A DNA stretch of 60,000 nt from Adiantum capillus-veneris (taxonomy: Eukaryota; Streptophyta; Polypodiopsida; Polypodiales; Pteridaceae). Both the position numbers and the translations under genes were made by a program. The notes beneath the pieces are model-generated. The model did not search any database and was not told where the DNA came from. It saw only the letters and a list, made by a program, of their open reading frames with translations. Shown one piece after another: positions 44,686 to 55,094 of the stretch (its first letter is position 1; every line of letters begins with the position of its first letter). The DNA lies in contig CM043944.1 of the NCBI GenBank assembly GCA_014529385.2, forward strand, positions 73,091,884 through 73,151,883. Reading direction: 5' to 3'.

Positions 44686-46196
44686 TGTTAGGTGCAGCGG
44701 AATGAATGTTTGCGCTTTGCTCAAGATGAGTGCTCCGAACTGTGCTCAAGGTTTCTTTTGTTCTTATGGAAGGGAGAGCCTTCCGTTCTTAATGAGAGAG
44801 TGCTATGATCACAAACAAAGTGAATGGACACTGTGCGTGCAAGTGAATGAGACTGAGAGATAGAGAGAGAAGAGAGATACGACACCAGAGACGACGTAAA
44901 ACCCTCCTCCGAAGGCCCCACTCTCGTCGGCGAGAGTGGTCTACTTATTGATTGCACAAAGTGGTACAATGACGATGCAATGGACTGATGCAACCTGGGA
45001 CTATGCCGATGACGACGACGGTGATGATGAAGTCGACCCAAGGGCTGAAATCTGCAATCTTTCTTCTGCTATCCAAAATCGCTATGGCTTGAAATCTGCT
45101 AATCTTCTATCTGCTGAATTCTTACTCTATGTCGATGACGATGTCGATGACGACGATGCGACGATGACGCGCTGAAAACGCAGGTGCTGAAATATGCGTT
45201 TTCCGGGCTGAAACTGTAAACCTTGCGGAAACTGACCGTGCGGCGAGGAACCGCTGCGGGAAGGTGAGATCTGCGAGGTTCGGGACTTGATCTGCGATGT
45301 CTGACTGCTGAAAACTGAAAACGCTGATCCTAGGGCTGATTCTGCTGAATTCTTACTCTATGTCGATGACGATGTCGATGACGACGATGCGACGACGCCG
45401 CGCTGAAAACGCAGATGCTGAAATATGCGTTTTCCGGGCTGAAACTGTAAACCTTGCGGAAACTGACCGTGCGGCGAGGAACTGCTGCGGGAAGGTGAGA
45501 TCTGCGAGGTTCGGGACTTGATCTGCGATGTCTGACTGCTGAAAACTGAAAACGCTGATCCTAGGGCTGATTCTGTCGCGATAGATCTGCAAAACGCTGA
45601 GGTTGCTGGTAGATGCAAAAACGCTAGGGCTGAAAATGGAGTTTCTGTCGCCGGGATTCTGCAGATGCAAAAACGCTAGGCTGATCTGCTGTGGTCTTGT
45701 CGCCGTGGCTCTACAAATGCAAAACGCTAGCTAATCTGCGGTGTCTTGTCCAAAAACGCTAGCCAAGATGCTGTGGAGCAAAAACAGTAGAAGCCTTTGG
45801 GGTCCTGCTGAGAAGGTGCCTGTTGAGCGGTGCTCCTGCTGCCTCTTCTGCGATTTAGTGCTAACTTGGGTTTGCCTATATACAAACTTAGCAAAGATGC
45901 CCTACCTACTTTTGTTGGGAAGTCACTTAAAAATAATAAGTGAAAACTGTCAAAAATAGGGAAAATAGGCTAAATGCACTGGAAAATTCCCCTAACTGAT
46001 TCTAATGGATTCTGATAATCATGCTGTGTGCAACCGGAGGATATGCCTTGACACTAAGTGACTGGGTATGCACGGTCTACGAATAGACTCACAAAAGTGC
46101 CATATCACTTTTAATCTAGACTTGACTGGACTGACTGAACCCTGATCATGCTGTAGCTTGTCCACGGACACATAGGGTTGGATGCGTCACGTGACA
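44686..46196 (-). repeat. Element D 3' LTR, 1511 bp
   Basis: Collinear with the 5' LTR (1271 bp) except for a 231-bp tandem duplication (45111-45341 and 45342-45572). Starts tgttaggtgcagcgg and ends cacgtgaca; a minus-strand polypurine tract adjoins at 46197-46210. Confidence 0.94.
45111..45572 (+). repeat. 231-bp tandem duplication inside the D 3' LTR
   Basis: ctgctgaattcttactctat begins both units (45111, 45342). They share the gatgacgatgtcgatgacg tract, the gctgaaaacgc words and the ctgaccgtgcggcgagga block. The 5' LTR has one unit. Confidence 0.93.
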
Positions 46197-46300
46197 TCCC
46201 CTCCTTTTCAAAGTGAGGTACTGGTACCGAACTATATGGCGTTGAGGGAGATCGCCAATAGCATCCGGAATCTTGGAAGGGACTCTTCGTCGGCCCACTC

Positions 46301-47476
46301 TTATGTGTGGGTCGTGCGGTACTTGAACTTCATAAAGGTCTGCAATGCTTGCTTCTTTGGGCCGCGCCGAAAGTGACACAAAGTCTTCTGTGGCTCCTTC
46401 CTTGCTTCAACTTCGTCTAGAGACCTGCTTCTTTTGTCTTCAAGAATCTCCATGGCTGAAAATTCCTGAAACCACTTCCAACACAAAAACATGAACATAC
46501 CTATTCCATGTAAAGTGAATGGAAAAAATCTTGTCTTTGCTAAAGACTGTGTATGCAATGTAGATGAACATAGAGACGGAGTGACAACCCGTTCATCAGA
46601 CACATGCAAACAATGAGATCGAATCTTTCTCTTATGATCTAGAGCAATCAACTGTGGCAATTCACAACGGAAATGCCCATGCTTGGTGCTCATACTTTCA
46701 TGTGCTCGTTCTACGAATGTGTCATGCCAAGGAAGAGATAGGGAATGTGACTTCCTTACATACATACTTTTCAGCTTTTCATGAAAAATCCGCATACATT
46801 CGTGCTCATCCATGAGAGAAACGTGCTCAACGTACAATATGTCATGCCTAGAGAAAGGGATCACATAAAGATGCTGACTAAAATATAGGAAACGATCACG
46901 AATGAAACACTCGAACAATGCGTGCGTATCAATCATGCGAACACATAATACTTCCTGTAATGGTCCTTTGGACCTAGGCTCGAGAGCCAAGATCGCTTCT
47001 TCTAAAGTGATCGAATCGTCCTGTGGGGGTTCTTCGGACCTCGACTCGAAAGCCAAGATCGGATCTTCGTGATTGATCGAGTCTACAACGAGGTTAGCTT
47101 CGCTAGAAAAAGCATCCAATAACACATCATCCCTGTGAACAATCACATCATCTTCATGCAACTCATCATGCTTGTGAGAAATCACATCTTGATCATGCAA
47201 ATCATCATGCTCGTGAGAAATCACATCTTGATCATGCAAATCATCATGCTTAGCAATATCATTCAAATCATCATGCTTATCTTTGTCATCCAAATCATCA
47301 TGCTTGTCATTCAAATCATCATGCAAATCATTGTGCTTATCATTGTCAATCAAAACATCATGCAAGTCATTGTCAATCAAATCATCATCATGCTTCACAC
47401 AATCATGCAAATCTTGTGTGTCATGCTTTGGAGAAGAAGAGACTGAGAGAGTCTCCGTCTCCTGAATCTCTTGCAC
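46301..47476 (-). CDS. Element D His/Asp-rich protein with relic integrase and chromodomain-like tail
   Basis: An uninterrupted 391-codon minus-strand frame. Residues ~15-120 are repeats of the KHDDLHDQDVIS type, almost all His, Asp, Leu, Asn. Residues ~120-185 hold two FxSRSEEPPQDDSI-like repeats. Residues ~195-260 (CFIRDRFLYFSQHLYVIPFS, RHDILYVEHVSL) align by eye with the RNase H/integrase linker and zinc module of element C (LIRDILLFFRQRLCVLPS, TILHDAHDSL), but the cysteines are gone. The end (KKQALQTFMKFKYRTTHT) matches C's chromodomain start (KKQVRQYFLKFKDRGTHE). The frame opens at GTG; an upstream ATG frame (gag, 47802) would reach it only through a shift. Element E carries a related version. 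Function unknown; metal or nucleic-acid binding is only a guess. Confidence 0.65.
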   Translation of the reverse strand: MQEIQETETLSVSSSPKHDTQDLHDCVKHDDDLIDNDLHDVLIDNDKHNDLHDDLNDKHDDLDDKDKHDDLNDIAKHDDLHDQDVISHEHDDLHDQDVISHKHDELHEDDVIVHRDDVLLDAFSSEANLVVDSINHEDPILAFESRSEEPPQDDSITLEEAILALEPRSKGPLQEVLCVRMIDTHALFECFIRDRFLYFSQHLYVIPFSRHDILYVEHVSLMDEHECMRIFHEKLKSMYVRKSHSLSLPWHDTFVERAHESMSTKHGHFRCELPQLIALDHKRKIRSHCLHVSDERVVTPSLCSSTLHTQSLAKTRFFPFTLHGIGMFMFLCWKWFQEFSAMEILEDKRSRSLDEVEARKEPQKTLCHFRRGPKKQALQTFMKFKYRTTHT

Positions 47477-47499
47477 TGTGTCAGCATGGGAGACAAGAG

Positions 47500-47802
47500 T
47501 CGCAAGAACTCTTGCATGTGTCGGTCGCGCCGTTCTTGTCTTGCCTTTCTTTCGGCTTCTCTTTCTGCTTTGTCTTCTACTTGTCTGCGTTTCATTTCTG
47601 CCATTCTTTCTGCATCTCTTGCTTCGCGTTCTAAATTTTGTTAGAGAAACAATTGCTCCAAAGCCTCCATAGGAGTTAGTGCACTCCTTGACGTAGATGG
47701 GGAAAGGTCAGAAAAACCTCCTGGTGGGAAAAATTCTTCTTCGCCTCTCTCATGCTCATCACCTCCAAGCGAAGTATCCATTCCGCTTCGAGTGATGACC
47801 AT
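47500..47802 (-). pseudogene. Element D gag N-terminus and basic coiled segment
   Basis: ATG 47802 opens MVITRSGMDTSLGGDEHERG, as in C and E. After MEALEQLFL comes an in-frame TAA (47641-47643). The same frame then gives an Arg/Glu-rich stretch, QNLEREARDAERMAEMKRR and EREAERKARQERRDRH, resembling C's charged repeats. It shifts frame near 47480 relative to the His/Asp-rich protein. The stop means the full protein needs readthrough or the copy is dead. Confidence 0.7.
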
Positions 47803-48250
47803 TCTGAAGTCGTGGGTTCTTGTGGGTTCTTGTGGTCTTGGGTTCTTAAGTTCACGAGGAACTTGGATTCTTGCGGGTCTTGAGTTCTTGAGGTTCTTGA
47901 GGTTCTTCTTTCGCTTGCAAACCGTGTTTGAGAAGGATCTTCTCTTCACCCGAGTTCTACTCCTTTCCGCGGACGCACCCTTGGCGGCCTTGTGCTCACA
48001 CCAAAGTTGCTTTTTCCCACCTCACGTCGATTGGCCGGCCGCTAAGTGCACGGTCCGCTCTCAATGAGTGAAAAGAGACACAAGGGGAGGCTGGACAAGC
48101 CCTTCTTTCCTGGGATTCCTGTCACTCTTCAAAAACACGATTAGGAATCGACACGCACAAGCGAACTTGGGTTTGTGCGACCGCAACAAGCAAAAAAAAT
48201 TCTTGTGGTTCTTGTGGTTCTTTCCTTGAGTGATACAAAACACTTCCAAA

Positions 48251-48262
48251 GCTCTGATACCA
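48251..48262 (-). other. Primer-binding site of element D (tRNA-Met)
   Basis: Minus-strand TGGTATCAGAGC, one base inside the 5' LTR. Confidence 0.92.
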
Positions 48263-48263
48263 A

Positions 48264-49534
48264 TGTTAGGTGCAGCGGAATGAATGTTTGCGCTTTGCTC
48301 AAGATGAGTGCTTCGAACTGTGCTCAAGGTTTCTTTTGTTCTTATGGAAGGGAGAGCCTTCCGTTCTTAATGAGAGAGTGCTATGATCACAAACAAAGTG
48401 AATGGAGACTGTGCGTGCAAGTGAATGAGACTGAGAGATAGAGAGAGAAGAGAGATACGACACCAGAGACGTTGTAAAACCCTCCTCCGAAGGCCCCACT
48501 CTCGTCGGTGAGAGTGGTCTACTTATTGATTGCACAAAGTGGTGCAATGACGATGCAATGGACTGATGCAACCTGGGACTATGCCGATGACGACGACGGT
48601 GATGACGAAGTCGACCTAAGGGCTGAAATCTGCAATCTTTCTACTGCTGTCCAAAATCGCTATGGGCTGAAATCTGCTAATCTTCTATCTGCTGAATTTT
48701 GACTCTATGTCGGTGACGATGATGCGACGACGACGCGCTGAAAACGCAGATGCTGAAATCTGCGTTTTCCGGGCTGAAACTGTAAACCTTGCGGAAACTG
48801 ACCGTGCGGCGAGGAACTGCTGCGGGAAGGTGAGATTTGCGAGGTTCGGGACTATGTCTGACTGCTGAAAACTGAAAACGCTGATCCTAGGGCTGATTCT
48901 GTCGCGATAGATCCGCAAAACGCTGAGGTTGCTGGCAGATGCAAAAATGCTAGGGCTGAAAATGGAGTTTCTGTCATCCGGATTCTGCAGATGCAAAAAT
49001 GCTAGGCTGATCTGTTGTGGTCTTGTCGCCGTGGCTCTGCAAATGCAAAACGCTGGCTAATCTGCGGTGTCTTGTCCAAAAACGCTAGCCAAGATGCTAT
49101 GGAGCAAAAACGCTAGAAGCCTTTGGGGTCCTGCTGAGAAGGTGCCTGTTGAGCGGTGCTCCTGCTGCCTCTTCTGCGATTTAGTGCTAACTTGGGTTGC
49201 TTATATACAAACTTAGCAAAATTGCCCTACCTATTTTTGTTGGGAAGTTCACTTAAAAATAATAAGTGAAAAATGTCAAAAATAGGGAAAGTAGGCTAAA
49301 TGCATTGGAAAATTCCCCTAACTGATTCTAATGGATTCTGATGGGAATTCTGATGATCATGCTGTGTGCAACCGGAGGATATGCCTCTACACTAAGTGAC
49401 CGGGCATGCACGGTCTACGAATAGACTCACAAAAGTGCCATATCACTTCTAATCTAGACTTGACTGGACTGACTGAACCCTGATCATGCTGTAGCTTGTC
49501 CACGGACACATAGGGTTGGATGTGTCACATGACA
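48264..49534 (-). repeat. Element D 5' LTR, 1271 bp
   Basis: Starts tgttaggtgcagcgg and ends cacatgaca, followed by tcctt. Same family as, but clearly distinct in sequence from, the C and E LTRs. Confidence 0.94.
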
Positions 49535-49539
49535 TCCTT

Positions 49540-49782
49540 AGCTTCTTGTTGTTTTGCTTTGCTTGCGAGTTGTGCCAACGCAACTCGATTCGTTTCTTGT
49601 TGTTGTGCCATCATGTCCAACATCGACTTGACAATCGCCTCCATAGACGTGGGTCCAACTCGTGGCGTAGATGGCGAAGGGGGAGGGTTGGAAAAATCTC
49701 CTGGTGGGGAGAATCCTTCGTCGCCTCTCTCATGCACATCACTTGTATGCGAAGTATCCATTCCGCCTCGGGTGACGACCAT
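49540..49782 (-). pseudogene. Element C gag N-terminus
   Basis: Starts at MVVTRGGMDTSHTSDVHERG. It continues FSPPGDFSNPPPSPSTPRVG, PTSMEAIVKSMLDMMAQQQE and NRVALAQLASKAKQQEAKD. It is cut by element D at tcctt and resumes at 44680 with RKHDERNTRIAAQQ in the same frame. A leader with ttgaggttcttgagg repeats lies upstream (49795-49860). Confidence 0.88.
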
Positions 49783-50198
49783 GTACTATGATCTTTGGTT
49801 CTTAAGTTCACGAGGAACTTGGGTTCTTGAGGGTCTTGAGATTCTTGAGGTTCTTGAGGTTTTCTTTTGCTTGCAAGTCGCGTTTGAGAAGGATCTTCTC
49901 TTCACCCGAGTTCTACTCTTTTCCGCGGGCGCACCCCTTGGCGGCCTTGCGCTCACACCAAGGTTGCTTTTTCCTACCTTACGTCGATTGGCTAGCCGCT
50001 AAGTGCACGGTCCACTCTCAATGAGTGAAAAGAGACACAAGGGGAGGCTGGACAAGCCCTTCTTGCTTGGGATTCCTGTCACTCTTCAAAAACAGGATTA
50101 GGAATCGACACGCCCAAGCGAACTTGGGTTCTTGCGACCGCAACAAGCAGAAAAATTTCTTGTGGTTCTTTCCTTGAGTGATACAGAACACTTTCAAA

Positions 50199-50210
50199 GC
50201 TCTGATACCA
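50199..50210 (-). other. Primer-binding site of element C (tRNA-Met)
   Basis: Minus-strand TGGTATCAGAGC, one base inside the 5' LTR. Confidence 0.92.
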
Positions 50211-50211
50211 A

Positions 50212-51352
50212 TGTAAGGTGCAGCGGAATGAATGTTGTATTTTCTCAAGATGAGTGATCCATATTTGCTCAAGGTTCCTTTTAGTTCTTATGGAAGGGAG
50301 AGCCTTCCGTTCTTTATGGAGAGTGCTCTGATCACGAACAAAGCAAGTGGATATTGTGCGTGCAAGTGTATGAGACTGAGAGAAAGAGGGAAGAGAGATA
50401 CGACACCAGAGACGTTGTAAAACCCTCCTCCGAAGGCCCCATTGTCGTTGGCGAGAGTGGTCTACGATTGATTGCACAAAGTGGTACAATGATGATGCAT
50501 GGAAACTGATGCAACTTGGGACTATGTCGGTGACGACGACAATGACTTAGGGGCTGAAATCTGCCAAAACTTTGGGGCTGTTTCGTGCGGCTGAAAACGC
50601 AGGTTTGGCTGCGTTTTCAGGGCTGAAAAACACTGCTGTATTGGTCTCTGAAAACGCTGATTTGTTGCTGCGACTGAAGGCTGAAAACGCTGCTCATCTG
50701 CAGCCTTGATGGCGACAGATGAAAACGCTAGATGCTTGGTGATGTTGCGGTACAACCGAGGCTGAAAACACAAGTTGATTTGCAGCTTTGGGGGCGATTT
50801 GGAAAACGCTAGGTGTAGGGACTGCTGCGATGAGATGCTTGTTGAAAAACACCAAGGTGCAGGAGAGGTTGGCGCTAAGCAAAAACGCTAGGCTGTAGGA
50901 AATGATGGGCTCGCCAAGGGGCTTGGAGAGGTCTTGCTGAGAGAGGGGAGTACCTGTTGCCTTGCGTGGGGCCTGTTGTGCTCCTTGCTTATCTGCCAAA
51001 GAGTGCTAGCTTTGGTTTGCTTATATATTTTCTTACCCAATTTGCCCTACCTACTTTTGTTGGGAAGTCACTTAAATTAATAAGTGAAAAATGTAAAAAA
51101 TAGGGAAAATAGGCTAAATGCACTGGAAAAATCCCCTAACTGATTCTAATGGATTCTGATGGGAATACTGATGATCATGGTGTGTGCAATTAGAGGGTAT
51201 GCATCTATGCTAAGTGACTAGGCATGCACGGTCTACGAATAGACTCACAAAAGTGCCAGATCACTTCTAATTTAGACTGACTGGACTTGACGGAAACCCT
51301 GTTATGGTGTAGCTTGTCCACGGACACATAGGGTTGGATATGTCACGTGACA
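50212..51352 (-). repeat. Element C 5' LTR, 1141 bp
   Basis: Starts tgtaaggtgcagcgg and ends cacgtgaca, followed by target duplication cgaca (51353-51357). Confidence 0.94.
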
Positions 51353-51357
51353 CGACA

Positions 51358-52407
51358 AGAGGATGATGGACAGGAAGTTAGCAAGCGAAGAAAGAATATT
51401 AGCTATAGAGCGTAAGTACCAAGAAAGAATGGCAGCAATGAAACGCCGCGATGATTTGAATGATAATGACAAGCATGATGATTTGCATGAAGATGATGTG
51501 ATTGTTCACAAGGAGGATGTGTTAGTTGATACTTTTTCTAGCGAAGCTAAGCTCGTTGCAGATTCGATCAATCACGAAGAATCGATCTTTGCTCTCGAGT
51601 CGAGGTCTAAAGAACCCCCACAGGAAGATTCAATTTATTATGACGAACCGATCTTGGCTCTCGCGCCTTGGTCCCAAGAACCCCCACAAGAAGTATTATG
51701 TGTTCGAATGATTAGTCAGCACATTGTTTGAGTGTTTCATTCGTGAGGCTTTCCTGTATTTTAATCACCGTCCTTATGTGATTCCTTTTCATAGGCATGC
51801 CATATTGTACATTGAGCACGATTCACTCATTAATGAGCACGTATGTATGCGGATTTCTCATGAAAAGCTGAAAAGTATGCATTCAAGGAAGTCATATTCC
51901 ATGTTTCTTCCTTGGCACGACCCAGTCGTAGAAAGAGCACACGAAGGATTGAGCATCAAGCATCGGCATTTCCATTACGATTTGCCACAGTTGATTGATT
52001 TAGATCAAAAAGAAAAAATTTGATCTCATTGTTTGCATGTGTTAAATGAATGGTTTGGTACTCCGTATCTATGTTCATCTACATTGCATGCACAATCTTT
52101 AGGGAAGGCTAGCTTTTCCAATCACTTTACATGGAATGGGTATGTTCATGTTTTTGTGTTGGAAGTGGTTTCATGAATTTTCATCCTCGGAGATTCTTGA
52201 AGAAGGTAGACGCCTGACTATAGACGAAGTTGAAGCATCAAAGGAGCCACATATGACTTTGTGTCGCGTTGCGTTGCAGACCTTTATGAAGTTCAAGTAC
52301 CGCATGACCCACGCATCAGTGGGCCGACGAAGAGCCCTTTCCAGGATTCCAGACGCTGTTGGCGATCTCCCTCGATGCCATACAGTTCGGTACCAGTACC
52401 TCACTTT
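51358..52407 (+). pseudogene. Element E body: shorter His/Asp-rich protein, relic integrase, chromodomain-like tail
   Basis: Continues the E gag frame after element C (KRMMDRKLASEERILAIERKYQERMAA, charged). A short DDLNDNDKHDDLHEDDV repeat follows, then the ESRSKEPPQEDSI repeats. A frameshift near 51715 leads to FIREAFLYFNHRPYVIPFHR, HAILYIEHDSL and EKLKSMHSRKSYSMFLPWHD, parallel to element D. A stop at 52021 and another shift precede MFMFLCWKWFHEFSSSEILEE and LQTFMKFKYRMTHASV. The His/Asp repeat is much shorter than in D. The shared order with D shows a common family, but this copy is broken. Confidence 0.85.
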
Positions 52408-52420
52408 GAAAAGGAGGGGA
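52408..52420 (+). other. Polypurine tract of element E
   Basis: aaaaggagggga directly before TGTCACGTGAC of the 3' LTR. Confidence 0.88.
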
Positions 52421-52786
52421 TGTCACGTGACACATCCAACCCAATGTGTCCGTGGACAAGCTACAACACGACCAAGGTTCAGTCAGTCAAGTCAGTCTAG
52501 AATAGGAAGTGATCTGGCACTTCTGTGAGTCTGTTCGCAGACCATGCATGCCCAGACACTTAGATTAGATGCATATCCTCCGGTTGCACACATCATGATT
52601 ATCAACATTCCCATCAGATTCCATCAGGATCATTTTACAGAGCAGAAAACCTATTTTCCCTATTTTTGACATTTTTTCACTTATTATTTTTAAGTGACTT
52701 TTGTTGGGAACTAGGTAGGGCAATTTTGCTAAGATAATATATAAGCAAATCTAGTGCTAGGCTCATCTGGCAGAAGGGAGGCAGGG
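52421..52786 (+). repeat. Element E 3' LTR, first 366 bp
   Basis: Matches 32357-32711. Cut at gcaggg where element F starts. In the 5' LTR the sequence continues gcagggcacaggc, which gives caggg as F's target site. Confidence 0.92.
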
Positions 52787-55070
52787 TGAAACCGGCGTGT
52801 ACTTCCAAAAGGGCGGTAGACTTTACTTCAAACCTTGATTTAGCTTTCACCCATTATTAGTCGTCTATTCTACCTGTACTTTTAAGACACAACACGGGGG
52901 AAAGGGATACACGTTGCTAGAATGCACATGTATGAGAAGACCGACACCAGATTGGCCCCTAACTTAGTCGCCCCTTTCGGTATTTATTTATTGTTTAAAA
53001 GAGGGAATAAACGCTGTGGTTCCCTACAAGCTGCCCCGCACAAACTTGGCTGAATTTCAACTGTTCCGGCCCGATTTCAGTACCATAACTGTACTAGGAC
53101 CCTTCACAGTCAGTATTCCCACGCATTGAATGACCTTCCCGACGCATACGGGCACTTTGCAAAACCTGGCGAGAATCTGCAGCACGCTGAATTCTCTGTT
53201 TTCAGCCCCGAAAATGCGCTAGATCACCTGTACAGCGGTCCCCTCCGTCCTCGAACCTCCTGGGGGTATTAGGGACCGTTTAGGGCCAAAACCCTAAACC
53301 TGCAAAAATACACAGCAGGCTGTAATTCCCTGTGTTGGGCTCCGTTTTGCGTGCCGGTCGCATCTGTAGCAAGACCTCGAGCTCCCGCACCTGTAGGGCT
53401 ACTTGCCCTTTTAATCGGACAAGATTTCGGGCGTGAAACCTCTCCGAATTCACTTGTACCTGCGGGGGATTAGCCGCTAGCTAATCCAGTACCTGTGCAA
53501 GAGGCTCTTGCCTCGGCAATCGCACATGAACCCACACAACTGTACATTGGTGAAATGAAAAGCCCACTAGAGGGGCATAACATACTGCCATAGGGGAGAG
53601 AGAGAGAGAGCAGTGCGTAGCGTGCAGGGCATCACTCTTGGCACCGCACTGTACATAAGAGGGAAAGGAAGCACTCCATAGCTCTTAATCTGTGACAGAC
53701 TCTCAAAGAAGCATCCTCCCAGCATAAATCAAGCGCCCCCTCTTCTGCCCTTAACCTGTAATGCATCTGTGAACAAATAGATGCAAAAAGGGGAAGATTT
53801 TCATGGCTGCCAAAACCTGCGTATCGCTGAAAACGCAGCAAAACAGCCCTGTAAACACGCATCTGATGCCTTCCAATGCTGAAAATGAGCTCCTTGGTCC
53901 TAGGTAAAGTCATGGGAAGCTCAAAAATGGAGAGAAATGGCTGAAAATCACAGTTATCAGCCTCCAAAATTGCTCCAGAAAGTCAGTTACGGATTCTCCT
54001 CTCCCAAACTTGGTAAATTGACCAAAAAGTACCACTTGGCACTCATACATGCAATTTCCCCGCATTGGACTTCCTGCTTAAAAATCTCTCAATTGGTGCA
54101 TCAATTGACTTTGCGGCAGAGTGATAAAATGTTCCCCTGGTCATTCCATATGTAATGACGCAGATACATTTTTAGGTCACAAGATAGCAGTTCCCTAAAT
54201 TTTAGGAGATGCTGCCATTGTATCTTGCTAGGTCATCCGACCCCCTTTGTACACTGCAGCCACACCCATAACTGAAATGTAGCCTCTGTAGCAAAGGATT
54301 CCACTTTGGCTAGTCAATGACCCCACTTTGGCTAACCATAGTCCTTGTCCAACCTTAGTGCTCTCTTGCCCTCAGGCCTGGACTCCCTTTGGACAATTCC
54401 ACACTAGCTATGCAATGCAGGGCAATTAGATTTCCCGAGGGGTGTTTCCAAAAAGTGAAAGTAAATAAATAATAAGAAAGAAATCAACAAAAAGGATAGA
54501 TAGTAGTCACACGCTGGTGACATACCCCTCTCTTGAAATCTCAAACGTCCTCGTTTGCATCTATGTCGTACATGCTCACAGTCAACACTGATGTATTCAA
54601 CACCTGTCGACACATGTACTACACATACATGCTCATTGTCAACTTCGTGTATTCAACACCTCGTCGACACATGTATTGCCTGCGTGTGAACCCTGTCCCG
54701 ATGACATAGTGGTAGCTTCGCACTGTGCCATTGCTTTGAGTCACTAACTTTCCAATGACAAAATGGTAGGCACACATTTTGCCACTGTCTTATAGTACAC
54801 GTTGGGCCCAGTAACACTTTCGAGCATACCCAAACCGACAGTTTAAGAATGCAGTTACACATGTACCCTTTAATAGAAGCAATTACTGTATCCTTGACAA
54901 ACTGACAAGAAATACTCACTTCTATGGCACTAACCAAACTTTTGGACATTCCATAAGAGCAATTGCCAAACTGACAATCTGTACAGCTCTAACATTTATG
55001 TAATAGGTATTTCATTTGAGCTCACTTTAAATACCATGCACATCATTTGTTTCAGAAGCCATTGTCACAC
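52787..55070 (-). repeat. Element F 3' LTR (right edge approximate)
   Basis: In plus-strand reading it begins tgaaaccggcgtgt, matching tgcaaccggcctgt at 58813. The inner edge should lie between the cattgtcacactgac region and the integrase stop at 55095. It contains gctgaaaacgc words at about 53190-53215 and 53825-53845 and a short (GA)n at 53596-53610. Confidence 0.82.
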
Positions 55071-55094
55071 TGACAATCCATGTAGCTTTGAAAC

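Larger units (their letters stand above)
44686..49534 (-). mobile_element. Element D: non-autonomous Ty3/gypsy-derived element (D/E family), minus strand
   Basis: 5' LTR 48264-49534, 3' LTR 44686-46196, target duplication tcctt at 44681-44685 and 49535-49539, tRNA-Met primer site and polypurine tract. The 2.07-kb interior encodes a gag N-terminus and a His/Asp-rich protein ending in a chromodomain-like relic. RT, RNase H and the integrase core are absent. Ends, leader, gag start and tail are homologous to element C, so C-type proteins could act on it. Confidence 0.94.
34049..51352 (-). mobile_element. Element C: Ty3/gypsy chromovirus, minus strand, three nested insertions
   Basis: 3' LTR 34049-35186, 5' LTR 50212-51352, target duplication cgaca at 34044-34048 and 51353-51357. 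Order on the minus strand: primer site, gag, zinc knuckle, protease, RT, RNase H, integrase, chromodomain, polypurine tract. It is interrupted by a copia element (36782-41116), a LINE end (43235-43667) and element D (44686-49534). With these removed, C itself is about 7.7 kb. Frame breaks and an altered protease site show it is inactive. Confidence 0.94.
32357..52786 (+). mobile_element. Element E: non-autonomous Ty3/gypsy-derived element (D/E family), plus strand
   Basis: The 5' LTR (32357-33434), tRNA-Met primer site, leader, gag N-terminus (33895-34048), then, after nested element C, the rest of the open region (51358-52407), a polypurine tract and the first 366 bp of the 3' LTR (52421-52786). 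It shares LTR, leader and gag start with element C, and body architecture with element D. It encodes no RT. Element F cuts its 3' LTR. Confidence 0.9.

Noticed and set aside
47135-47446. Plus-strand frame of repeated MLVRNHILIMQII units
   Set aside because: Antisense of the His/Asp-rich minisatellite of element D.
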